From Rhodopirellula sp. (GTDB taxonomy: Bacteria; Planctomycetota; Planctomycetia; Pirellulales; Pirellulaceae), in assembly GCA_002712845.1 (NCBI GenBank), contig PAUV01000007.1, positions 1 through 7,073 on the forward strand: a stretch of DNA of 7,073 nt. The letters are read 5' to 3'. The translations under genes were made by a program, and so were the position numbers. Position 1 is the stretch's first letter. Each line of letters opens with the position of its first letter. The notes beneath the pieces are model-generated. The model saw only the letters and a list, made by a program, of their open reading frames with translations, had not been told where the DNA came from and searched no databases. This document shows positions 1 through 7,073 of this stretch, piece by piece.

Positions 1-9
1 AGGAACACA

Positions 10-50
10 CAGAAATCCCCTTACAGTCGTCTGTAGTTTCGGGATTTCTG
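10..50. other. Nested hairpin in the leader upstream of sulfatase 1
   Basis: Bases 10-19 (cagaaatccc) and 41-50 (gggatttctg) are perfect reverse complements, a 10-bp stem. The intervening 21 bases hold a second stem, tacag (22-26) with ctgta (31-35), closed by the tetraloop tcgt (27-30). No T-run follows on either strand, so a standard Rho-independent terminator is not supported. It may be the 3' end structure of a gene lying left of the window, or a structured 5' leader of the sulfatase whose start is 74 bases downstream. The pairing is directly visible; the role is unknown. Confidence 0.5.
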
Positions 51-123
51 ACTTACAATGTGAATTGGCACTCCCCTGCCTCAATGCTTTCTGCCCCATG
101 TTTCCTTCCTCACGAGAAATAAT

Positions 124-1665
124 ATGCCCCGTGCACTGTGGACCCCGGTCCTGATTGCCTGTTTTACGCTGATTCTGTCCTCTGCCGCTCACAGTGAAAA
201 ACCGAATGTGGTTGTGATCATGGCGGATGACCTCGGTTACGGTGATCTGTCGTGTTACGGAGCAACCTCACTGGAAACGCCCAACATCGATCGGCTCGCT
301 GCTGGCGGATTACGATTCACCAACGGTTATTGCTCGGCATCCACGTGTACCCCGACTCGCTATTCGATGTTGACCGGCACCTACGCCTTTCGTGGTGAGC
401 GCACGGGCATCGCACCACCAACTGCTCCTGCGATCATCAAACCAGGAACCGAGACGGTTGGCACCTTGCTTCAGCGAGCGGGCTATGCAACTGCCGTGGT
501 TGGAAAATGGCACCTCGGTCTTGGTGGACCAGAAGGTCCGGACTGGAATGGCGACCTGAAGCCAGGCCCACTCGAAATTGGCTTTGACACTTGTTTTCTG
601 TTGCCCACCACCAACGACCGTGTACCACAAGTTTATGTTCACGACCATCGCGTGCCGAACCTCGATCCCAAAGACCCTTTGTGGGTGGGCAGGAAAAAAC
701 CCAGCCCCGATCATCCCACCGGTCAATCACATCGCGACACGCTTAAGATGGACTGGTCCCATGGCCACAATGCGACCATCCATAATGGCATCAGTCGGAT
801 AGGTTTCTATACAGGTGGACATGCTGCCCGATTCCGCGATGAAGATCTTGCTGATAAATGGGTCGAGAAATCGGTTGAGTTCATCGAGGAGCATCAAAAA
901 GAACCTTTCTTCCTTTTCTTCTCGTCACATGACATTCATGTTCCACGAATTCCACACGAACGTTTCCAGGGAAAAACCTCATTAGGTTTTCGGGGTGATG
1001 CAATCGTCGAACTCGATTGGTGTGTGGGGGAATTGGTGAAAACGCTGGATCGCTTGAATCTGACCGAAAACACCTTAGTCGTGTTCTGCAGTGACAACGG
1101 TCCAGTGATGGACGACGGCTACAAAGACGAAGCCCTTGAGAAGGTTGGGGATCATCGCGCAGGTGGCCCATTCACAGGTGGAAAATACAGCATCTACGAA
1201 GGCGGCACACGCACTCCCTTCATCACATCCTGGAAAGGACGCATTGCTCCGGGAACCAGCGATGAAGTGGTCTGCACCATCGACCTGGCAGCCAGTCTGG
1301 CTGCCTTGACCGACCAGACACTTACTCCTGACGGATACCTCGATAGCTTCGACGTGATTGGCGCGATGCTTGGCGACAAAGACGCCAAAGGTCGTGATCA
1401 TCTGGTACAGCAAGACAATGGCAGCAACGGAACTCTGGCACTACGAAGCGGCAATTGGAAACTCCATCGTTACGGTAAGAACTTTGCACGTAACGTTGTG
1501 GTTGAGAAACAGTTGGCGAACACCAAGGTGCCAAAACTTCAGCTTTTCAACCTGGAAGAAGATCCTTCCGAAAAGAAGAACGTTATCGCTGAACATCCTG
1601 AAGTTGCTGAACGACTGAAGAAACAGCTTAATGAGATCGTTCAATCAGGCCGCAGTCGTTCTTGA
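124..1665 (+). CDS. Secreted Cys-type sulfatase (arylsulfatase family, S1)
   Basis: A 513-residue formylglycine-dependent sulfatase expected to hydrolyse a sulfate ester, probably on a sulfated glycan, outside the cytoplasm. Residues 1-24 form a signal peptide with a hydrophobic core (PVLIACFTLILSSA) and likely cleavage just before EKPN. The metal-binding Asp pair is in MADDLG (D35, D36). The sulfatase signature is CTPTR at 75-79, where C75 is the residue oxidised to formylglycine. Further active-site residues are K128 and H130 in VGKWHLG, H269/H272 in SSHDIH, D324/N325 in SDNG, and K354 in GGKYSIYEGG. Length and motif order are normal for the family and no lesion is seen. Only a weak ribosome-binding match (gaga, 114-117) precedes the ATG. 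The C-terminal NLEEDPSEKKNV is the usual sulfatase ending. It converges on the second sulfatase. Family is certain; substrate and subfamily cannot be fixed from the sequence alone. Confidence 0.96.
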   Translation: MPRALWTPVLIACFTLILSSAAHSEKPNVVVIMADDLGYGDLSCYGATSLETPNIDRLAAGGLRFTNGYCSASTCTPTRYSMLTGTYAFRGERTGIAPPTAPAIIKPGTETVGTLLQRAGYATAVVGKWHLGLGGPEGPDWNGDLKPGPLEIGFDTCFLLPTTNDRVPQVYVHDHRVPNLDPKDPLWVGRKKPSPDHPTGQSHRDTLKMDWSHGHNATIHNGISRIGFYTGGHAARFRDEDLADKWVEKSVEFIEEHQKEPFFLFFSSHDIHVPRIPHERFQGKTSLGFRGDAIVELDWCVGELVKTLDRLNLTENTLVVFCSDNGPVMDDGYKDEALEKVGDHRAGGPFTGGKYSIYEGGTRTPFITSWKGRIAPGTSDEVVCTIDLAASLAALTDQTLTPDGYLDSFDVIGAMLGDKDAKGRDHLVQQDNGSNGTLALRSGNWKLHRYGKNFARNVVVEKQLANTKVPKLQLFNLEEDPSEKKNVIAEHPEVAERLKKQLNEIVQSGRSRS

Positions 1666-1701
1666 GTGACTCTGAGTTTCCTGATATCCAAATACACTTC
1701 A

Positions 1702-1727
1702 CGGCCATCAGATGTTTCTGATGGCCG
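1702..1727. terminator. Perfect 11-bp hairpin between convergent sulfatase genes
   Basis: Bases 1702-1712 (cggccatcaga) pair perfectly with 1717-1727 (tctgatggccg) around the 4-base loop tgtt. The element lies 37 bases after the stop of the + strand sulfatase and 60 bases beyond the stop of the - strand sulfatase, where a two-way terminator would be expected. Neither side has a clear T-run, so it would be a non-canonical terminator or an mRNA 3'-end stabiliser. The structure is seen directly; the function is inferred from position. Confidence 0.55.
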
Positions 1728-1786
1728 GCAGGATTATGATCCGGAGCTTGGTAGTGAACCAACGCTCCATCATCGATGGCGAACCA

Positions 1787-3337
1787 CTAAGGAATCACAG
1801 GAACAAGTGGTGTTTTGCCATCGTCTGGTGAAACTGGATACAAGGCTTGGTGTGTTTCCAACCCTGACTTCAGTTTTCCAACCATTTCTCGCAACACTAC
1901 AGGTTCCTGATCCGCAAGATTGGTCGATTCGAACGGGTCTGACGCAAGATTGTAAAGCTGGTAGTGTCCACCCTCGGATCCCTTTGACGGAATGTAGTGA
2001 TAGATCACTTTCCAGTTTCCGTCGCGGTAAGTTGTGAAATAGTCGCTTCGATGAGGCGAATGCGGATAGTGCATTAGAAAAACTTCATCGCGTGAATCAT
2101 CAGGTCCGGCAGTCAGCAGTTTCGACAGGTCGACCCCGTCAACAGCATGATCTCCGGGTGATATAGCTCCAGCCACTTTCGCAATCGTGGGATACAAATC
2201 CTGCACCGTAGCAACTTGTGTTTGCAGAGTCCCCGGTGGAATGACAAGCTGTTTCTGATTCCCGTTGTTCGCATTCTCTTTGGCCCATGCTGCAATGAAG
2301 GGAACTCGCATGCCACCTTCGTAGTGGGCACCTTTTTTACCGCGAAGTGGAGCGGCACAAGCTACCGCGTGCTGATGCCCCAAGGGAGCATCAGAACCAT
2401 TGTCACCCAGAAAAAACACAAGGGTGTTCTCTGATACTCCCAAAGCACCAAAGTGATCCAGCAAGTCGCCAAGTGACTTGTCCATTCCTTCGATCAGCGT
2501 TGCAAATGCCTGAGCATTTTTAGACTTACCAGAATCTTTGTAGTGGTCAGCAAATCGGGGGTCTGAGTGAAACGGTGCATGCACAGCATAATGTGACATG
2601 TACAAATAGAATGGCTTTCGTTTCTGAACCGATTCCGAAACCCGTTTCTTTGCCTCAAGCGTAATTGCCTCCGTCAAAAATGTTTCCGAGCCATGGTATT
2701 TCTTCAAGTGAGGCACAGCGTGATGTGAACGCTTGGTGCCTTGGCCATAATTTTCTTCGCCATAATAACTACCGGGCGCACCAAACGATGCTCCGCCCAC
2801 ATTCACATCAAATCCGAGATTCAACGGTTCGGAACCTTCGGAATCATCTGGCCCAAAGTGTCCTTTTCCCACATGGATCGTCTGATAGCCCACTTTGCGT
2901 AGCAACCTCGGCAGGGTCACATCGCTACTCGTCAATCCTTTCCAATTCCAATCCGGTGGACCATGAGGTCCGCGATTGTCATTTCGCGGATTGATCCAGT
3001 TAGTCGCATGGTGCCTGGCTGCATTTTGCCCGGTCATGATCGATATCCGCGTCGGCGAACAAACGCTCATCGCGTAAAAATTGTTAAACCGCACTCCCTG
3101 AGCAGCCAACCGCTGCATATTGGGCGTTCGATAATAATCATTCAGCGGGTAACGCTTTGGTTGTCCCTTGTCATCGGTCAGGAATGGCACCGAGGTGTCC
3201 ATCACTCCCATGTCGTCTACCAGAAAGACAACAATGTTGGGTGCGGTCTGTGCGGCGTTGGCGACAGCACCACCATTCCACAGTGTTAAAGCGACAAAGA
3301 TAGTCAGGCTGGCAACCAGCAATGTTTTGATATTCAT
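1787..3337 (-). CDS. Secreted Cys-type sulfatase of a second, divergent type
   Basis: A 516-residue sulfatase with a signal peptide (hydrophobic stretch LLVASLTIFVALTL, likely cleavage near ANA-AQ at 27-30). Metal-binding D41/D42 are in VDDMG. The formylglycine signature is CSPTR at 93-97 with C93 as the modified residue. K158 and H160 occur in VGKGHFG, H249/H253 in SHYAVHAPF, D312/N313 in GDNGS, and K334/K335 in RGKKGAHYEGG. Compared with the other sulfatase here it has about 15 extra residues between the Asp pair and the TPN segment (around 52-67), and Gly in place of the common Trp in VGKWH. These mark a separate subfamily rather than a recent duplicate. The ATG at 3337 lacks a recognisable Shine-Dalgarno but is well placed for the signal peptide. 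It lies 194 bases downstream of the broken peptidase gene on the same strand, so they may once have been co-transcribed. The C-terminal LYNLASDPFESTNL is typical. Substrate unknown. Confidence 0.95.
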   Translation of the reverse strand: MNIKTLLVASLTIFVALTLWNGGAVANAAQTAPNIVVFLVDDMGVMDTSVPFLTDDKGQPKRYPLNDYYRTPNMQRLAAQGVRFNNFYAMSVCSPTRISIMTGQNAARHHATNWINPRNDNRGPHGPPDWNWKGLTSSDVTLPRLLRKVGYQTIHVGKGHFGPDDSEGSEPLNLGFDVNVGGASFGAPGSYYGEENYGQGTKRSHHAVPHLKKYHGSETFLTEAITLEAKKRVSESVQKRKPFYLYMSHYAVHAPFHSDPRFADHYKDSGKSKNAQAFATLIEGMDKSLGDLLDHFGALGVSENTLVFFLGDNGSDAPLGHQHAVACAAPLRGKKGAHYEGGMRVPFIAAWAKENANNGNQKQLVIPPGTLQTQVATVQDLYPTIAKVAGAISPGDHAVDGVDLSKLLTAGPDDSRDEVFLMHYPHSPHRSDYFTTYRDGNWKVIYHYIPSKGSEGGHYQLYNLASDPFESTNLADQEPVVLREMVGKLKSGLETHQALYPVSPDDGKTPLVPVIP

Positions 3338-3531
3338 GCCGATATCATAACCCGCGTTGTGTGATTCATGCTAATGCATACCGCGCACGAAATTCTCGAC
3401 CCAACAATGATGAACCAGCAGGCGTTGCAGATACGAGTAACAACGCAATGCAGGGATCCCACGACAGAACATCCGAATGCCGACGAACCGTCATGCGATT
3501 TTCCGTATAAGCCATCCCGCATCAAGCAGTA
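3338..3531 (-). other. Intergenic gap upstream of sulfatase 2
   Basis: This 194-base gap separates the sulfatase start from the end of the peptidase pseudogene. It should contain any promoter that sulfatase 2 has of its own. I see no convincing -35/-10 pair. A 6-bp inverted repeat (gcgttg 3422-3427, caacgc 3441-3446, 13-base loop) is the only structure noted and could be chance. A 63-codon frame across it (3334-3525, - strand, TTG start) is Cys-rich, resembles no family I know, and is not called as a gene. Confidence 0.4.
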
Positions 3532-5618
3532 TTATTTTTTGGCCGGCATGCCAAGAGCTTCGCGATAATCGGTCCGCATGGATGGTGATTTCTCTGATTT
3601 GTCCTTAAGAAAATGTTCCATCCATCGGAGCATGCGAAGTTTTAGTCCAATCTTGCTGCTGCTTTGCGATTACCGTGCCCTTCTCCCTCATACAGCACCA
3701 ATCGAACCGGTGCTTGATTTAGTGTTTTGAGATGCCGATGAAATTCCAGTGACTGAGAAAGATGGACACAAGGATCTTCTCTTCAGTGCATAATAATATT
3801 GGCTTCTGATTCTCTTGGATGTGCCGAATCGGACTGCTCTCCAAAAAATAGTCCCAGTCATCCCACAGATGTTTACGGTGGTGAACCAAAACATTTCGTC
3901 AGGAATGTCAGTGGTGCCCACCTTCGAAACATTGTCGCTGATCCCAACAAACATCACGCTGGCAGCGAAGCGATCAGAATAGAATGTCGAACACCAAACT
4001 GACGCATAACCACCGTAGGAACCGCCAGTCACACCCACCGTATCAGGTGCAGTGATCCCAGCAGAGATCAGATGACCGACACAAGCGATCAAGTCACTGA
4101 ACTCCTTACCAGCGGCATCGGATTGACCCATCATCGAAAACTCAACACCACGACCGGTGCTACCTCGATAGTTCGGATAGAACACAGCAAATCCACGTCC
4201 TGCAGCGACTTGGCCGAGATGAGAATAACTGGTCAGCCACGCGTTGGACTCATGCGACTCGGGACCACCGTGAACATAGATGATGGTGGGATATATTTTA
4301 CCTGCCTGATAATTCAGCGGGTAAATTAGGATGCCTTGTAATTCCAAGCCATCTCCTCCTTTCCAAGTAACGACCGTTTGCCGTGCGAATTTTTTCTCCT
4401 TGAGCCATGGATTCGTATCAGTCATGCGTTGTGGCTTTGCACTGGCTTTGGCAGACACGAAAATCTCAGTCGGGAATGTCGCGGCACTGCCTAGAAAGGC
4501 AAAGGCGGTGTGATCCTCGGATGCAGAGAATTCTTTAAACACCGGATCTCCATCACCGCCAGTGCCAACGAGGTCGGTAGTTTCGCCATCTAGATTCACT
4601 GTTCCAAATCGGGATGTCACGCCCTCGGCAGCCAGCCAGTACAAAGTGGAACTGTCTCTCCAAGAGATCGTGTGCACATGCGCTTTCAATCCGGGGATCA
4701 GATCGACCAATCCAGATTCCTCGTGCACCGGTGTGACCATCAAGCGACCTTCTTCTGGATCATGGATATCGGCGGCCGAAACAATCGTGAGATGTTCGCC
4801 ACCAGGCCTCCAACTGACTTGTCCCAATTTGCCGGGATTATTTAGTGGACGAATGATTTTGCCTGACTCAACATTGACCACAAACACACGTTTCTGCATG
4901 TAGCTGTCGTCGACCGAGGGTGTGGGTGCAAGGATCACCATCAGTTCCTCACCATTGGGACTCCAGGAAGCTCCGATCGCCGATCCCTTCAGATCCAGAT
5001 TTCGCGGTTTGCTCTTTTTGGCATTCCGATCTGCTTTTTCTGCCAGAGCGGAAACCCAGACTCGAGTCGGTATCCAATCCTCTTCATAGATCTCCTGATC
5101 GAAACCATCGTCTTCGAGATCCTGAATCTCGTCATCCTGCTCCTCCTTGGCAAGAAATACGACATGCTTTCCATCACTGGCAAGCTCGAAACCACCCATG
5201 GAGGTTGGCCCGCTAAGAACTCGTACTGATTCGCCTCCATCGATCGGAATCCGATACAGCGACTTGGTTTTATCCTCGGCTCGCTTGGATGTGTAATAGA
5301 TCGATCTTCCATCAGGCGACCACTGAGGCGAACTGATCGCAACCTCACCGGTGATGAAAGGCCGACTCGAACCGGACTGACGATTCATCACATGCAACTC
5401 AGACCACGCAGAACCATTCTCATCCTTCAGCGGACGCCGCGGCACTGACTTCAAATACGCAACATGTTTACCGTCTGGTGACATTTCTGCCGCAGTCACC
5501 TACTCCAGATGGGCAATGTCCGTGGGTTCAATCAAATCATTGTTCTGCCCCAAAACAAGATTAGGGACCAACCCTAGAAAAGCACCAAACAAGCAGGATC
5601 AGGATGACGACGCAACAT
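3532..5618 (-). pseudogene. Broken S9C-type prolyl oligopeptidase family peptidase (acylaminoacyl-peptidase-like)
   Basis: Remnant of an exported serine peptidase. The longest intact frame (5499 down to 3688) covers a TolB/WD40-like beta-propeller with repeats such as SPDGKHVAYL, WSPDGRSIYY and WSPNGEELMV. It then enters an alpha/beta-hydrolase domain with YVHGGPE and the nucleophile motif GGSYGGY (Ser codon 4018-4020). Upstream, the same frame continues to about 5598 (FLGLVPNLVLGQ, then DIAHLE) but is cut by TAG at 5500-5502, where relatives have Tyr. The apparent start ATG at 5616-5618 (MLRRHPDPACLV) is one base out of frame with this. Downstream, a base is missing in the run at 3888-3891. 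The next frame (VHHRKHLWDDWDYFLESSPI) ends near 3789, where another base is missing, followed by TGA 3783-3785 in place of the Gly of HG. The third frame gives REDPCVHLSQSLEF and EGEGHGNRKAAARLD with Asp (3774-3776) and His (3675-3677). A last missing base near 3640-3644 leads to LRMLRWMEHFLK and the stop at 3532. Restoring four single bases gives about 696 residues, normal for the family, with Ser534, Asp616 and His649 at usual spacing. As written it cannot make an active enzyme. Confidence 0.9.
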
Positions 5619-5626
5619 TTTCGAAA

Positions 5627-5630
5627 CCTT
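5627..5630 (-). promoter_or_regulatory. Likely ribosome-binding site of the peptidase pseudogene
   Basis: On the - strand AAGG lies 8 bases before the ATG at 5618-5616. It supports that ATG as the ancestral start, even though the following codons are one base out of frame with the body of the gene. The motif is short, so a chance match is possible. Confidence 0.4.
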
Positions 5631-5774
5631 ATTCAAAGAACCAAAACAGGCTGCGTAACGGAGCTGGCAGAATTAATAGTTCCACAGTCTACCAAAGCTG
5701 AATAGATCGCACGCTACCGCTTAACCCATCTCGGAATCAAGCCAGCCCGAATCACACCTTCCCAATGCCCACAA

Positions 5775-5799
5775 GACTGCGAAAAATGCAGTCATTTTT
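5775..5799 (+). terminator. Small hairpin followed by a T-run
   Basis: gactgc (5775-5780) pairs with gcagtc (5788-5793) around the loop gaaaaat, followed by a five-T run at 5795-5799. Read on the + strand this has the form of a weak Rho-independent terminator, but no + strand gene lies just upstream of it. It could end transcription from an upstream promoter, act as a leader attenuator for the PQQ-like gene, or be chance in AT-rich DNA. The stem is only 6 bp. Confidence 0.3.
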
Positions 5800-5885
5800 A
5801 AAATGCACATCGATGATGCCCTGCCCTTCAAGACGCTAGAATGTGTGGCCCTGCCATTGCCCGTTATCGCAATTCCCGTTGAAAC

Positions 5886-5890
5886 GAGGT
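5886..5890 (+). promoter_or_regulatory. Shine-Dalgarno of the PQQ-like gene
   Basis: GAGGT lies 5 bases before the ATG at 5896. It is the best ribosome-binding match in the window and fixes the start of the gene, which also begins exactly at a signal peptide. Confidence 0.7.
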
Positions 5891-5895
5891 CAATC

Positions 5896-7073
5896 ATGAG
5901 ACTGTTGATTCTGACTGGACTCTTAGCTCTTCTATCCGCATTTCCTGTCCTCGGCCAATTACCGGCAGGCAAGATACTGGATCCCGAGATTGAGAACCGT
6001 GACGCAATCGAAGTGTCACTTCAGAATCCAAGTCTCAACCGCGGAATTGTGGGTGTCATTGGCATCACAGCAGACGAGGTCGATTCACTTTTTAAATTGT
6101 GCGAACGGGAAGGGCTGATCGTATTTGTGCAAACTGATGATCAGGGACTCGCAACAAGAATCCGCACTCGCGCGGATGCTGCCAAGCTACTCGGCCAACG
6201 ACTGTTCGTCGAAACCGGATCACTCAAACACATTCACCTCGGAAACAACGTCGCCGACCGGATCGTGGTCAGCGAATACCTTGGTAAAAAAATTCCGGAA
6301 ACGGAAATCATGCGTGTGTTGCGACCTCAAGGAATTGCAACGTCTGCTGGCCAACAACGAATCAAACCTGTTCCGTCGGGCACCGACGATTGGTCGCACC
6401 CCTACCACGGTCCTGACAACAATCCCCAATCAGATGATCAATTAGTCCGCGGCAACTTTCGCACCCAATTCATTGGTTACCCGAAATTCAGCCCGATGCC
6501 AGAACAGACGGTCATTGCAGGTGGACGCATCTACAAAGCGATGGGGCACATCGCGCACAAAGCCAATCAGAATGCGATGCTCAATAAACTGCTGTGCATC
6601 AATGCCTATAATGGCGTGATTCTGTGGCAACGAGATCTTTCACCGGGATTCATGCTGCACCGCAACACCATGGTGGCAACAGACGATGCGTTGTACATGG
6701 GTGACCATGAATCATGCAAAATCTTTGATGGTGAGACGGGCGTCCTGAGAGACGAAATCAAAGTCGATCCCAAGATCAGTGATGGACCGGTTTGGAAATG
6801 GATGGCCATGCGAGATGGAGTCCTGTATGCACTCGTCGGCAACCCGGAAGTCAAAATCCAGACACAACGGGCAATCCGACGGGGGCTTGGTCACTGGCCC
6901 TGGGGCATGTGGGACGGGCATGACTACAGCGACCCCCGCACCTCGTTTGGGTTCGGAAGAACACTGGTTGCTCTCAACCTGAACACCAGAGAGCGAATCT
7001 GGCAGTTCCATGATGAGGAGTTTTTGGATGCTCGCGCGGTGTGCATGAACGACACTCGCATCTTTTGTTATTG
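5896..7073 (+). CDS. Exported PQQ-like beta-propeller protein with degenerate methyltransferase-like N-terminal segment (partial, 3' end beyond window)
   Basis: The frame runs 392 codons from ATG to the window end with no stop, so the C-terminus is missing. Residues 1-20 are a signal peptide (LLILTGLLALLSAFPVLG, cleavage before Q21). Residues about 48-150 read like a class I methyltransferase fold: strand IVGVIGI (51-57), strand LIVFVQTDD (74-82), then LGNNVADRIVVSEYL (115-129) and PETEIMRVLRPQGIA (134-148), which matches the usual EhxRVLxPGG strand-turn. The SAM-binding glycine motif expected at 50-58 is not intact. From about 160 the protein enters a planctomycete-type propeller region: DDWSHPYHGPDNNPQ (164-178), GHIAHKANQNAML (217-229), and PQQ-type blade motifs LLCINAYNGVILWQRDL (232-248), CKIFDGETGVLRDEI (274-288) and LVALNLNTRERIWQF (357-371). 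No heme motif CxxCH is seen in this part. Such proteins are often named BamB-like or PQQ-binding, but neither cofactor binding nor a role in outer-membrane assembly is shown here. Divergent from the peptidase remnant. Start is secure; function is unknown. Confidence 0.88.
   Translation, partial: MRLLILTGLLALLSAFPVLGQLPAGKILDPEIENRDAIEVSLQNPSLNRGIVGVIGITADEVDSLFKLCEREGLIVFVQTDDQGLATRIRTRADAAKLLGQRLFVETGSLKHIHLGNNVADRIVVSEYLGKKIPETEIMRVLRPQGIATSAGQQRIKPVPSGTDDWSHPYHGPDNNPQSDDQLVRGNFRTQFIGYPKFSPMPEQTVIAGGRIYKAMGHIAHKANQNAMLNKLLCINAYNGVILWQRDLSPGFMLHRNTMVATDDALYMGDHESCKIFDGETGVLRDEIKVDPKISDGPVWKWMAMRDGVLYALVGNPEVKIQTQRAIRRGLGHWPWGMWDGHDYSDPRTSFGFGRTLVALNLNTRERIWQFHDEEFLDARAVCMNDTRIFCY

Larger units (their letters stand above)
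5619..5895. other. Divergent intergenic region
   Basis: These 277 bases separate the start of the - strand peptidase remnant from the + strand PQQ-like gene and should hold promoters for both directions. I see no strong sigma-70 pair. TAGAAT at 5837-5842 could be a -10 element for the + strand gene, but no good -35 lies 17 bases upstream. No protein-coding frame across it resembles a known family. The only clear structure is the hairpin at 5775-5793 described separately. Confidence 0.5.

Noticed and set aside
3..122. Frame open from the window edge to TAA at 120-122, possible end of an upstream gene
   Set aside because: Only 39 codons, no recognisable family, and it overlaps the nested hairpin; openness over this length is common by chance.
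1666..2037. 123-codon + strand frame just after the first sulfatase
   Set aside because: Most of it is antisense to the clear 3' end of the second sulfatase and its translation resembles no protein family.
3334..3525. 63-codon - strand frame between the peptidase remnant and sulfatase 2, overlapping the sulfatase start
   Set aside because: TTG start, no ribosome-binding site, no family resemblance; the overlap with the ATG looks incidental.
4989..5348. 119-codon - strand frame inside the peptidase region
   Set aside because: It is a shadow of the peptidase propeller, which has the correct repeats in another frame.
5721..5972. 83-codon - strand frame overlapping the start of the PQQ-like gene
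   Set aside because: Antisense to a gene with a good Shine-Dalgarno and signal peptide; no family resemblance.
6125..7011. Several frames of 60-110 codons on both strands near the right end
   Set aside because: All are shadows of the single open frame from 5896 to the window end, which carries the recognisable propeller motifs.
1..7073. CRISPR arrays, tRNA genes, insertion sequences or direct repeats
   Set aside because: None seen by eye: no regularly spaced repeats, no transposase motifs and no tRNA-like cloverleaf were noticed on either strand.

Overview
The window looks like a piece of a planctomycete-type genome (Planctomycetota, or a related member of the PVC group). The reasons are two secreted Cys-type sulfatases of distinct kinds, an exported S9C-type peptidase, and an exported protein that joins a methyltransferase-like segment to PQQ-type beta-propeller repeats, a combination I know mainly from planctomycetes. 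The placement rests on gene content and recalled family resemblance, not on a database search.

Layout. Positions 1-123 are a leader with a nested hairpin. Sulfatase 1 lies on the + strand at 124-1665. A perfect 11-bp hairpin (1702-1727) sits in the short gap before sulfatase 2, which is convergent on the - strand (1787-3337). Upstream of sulfatase 2 on the same strand is a broken S9 prolyl-oligopeptidase-type gene (3532-5618). It is readable almost end to end, but it carries four frameshifts and two nonsense codons. After a 277-bp divergent intergenic region, a + strand gene starts at 5896 and is still open at the window end (7073). It has a signal peptide, a degenerate Rossmann/methyltransferase-like segment and the first blades of a PQQ-like propeller.

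How the genes fit together. Both sulfatases and the PQQ-like protein begin with a signal peptide, and the peptidase remnant has a plausible one, so the products would act in the periplasm or outside the cell. The sulfatases would remove sulfate esters, most likely from sulfated polysaccharides, after their Cys is matured to formylglycine by an enzyme not encoded here. The peptidase would have cleaved peptides but is now inactive as written, because its Ser, Asp and His triad codons fall in different reading frames. No mobile element, tRNA, rRNA or CRISPR array is visible.

I did not find a clearly new multi-gene system. The most informative points are the pattern of lesions in the peptidase pseudogene and the loss of the glycine motif in the methyltransferase-like part of the PQQ protein.
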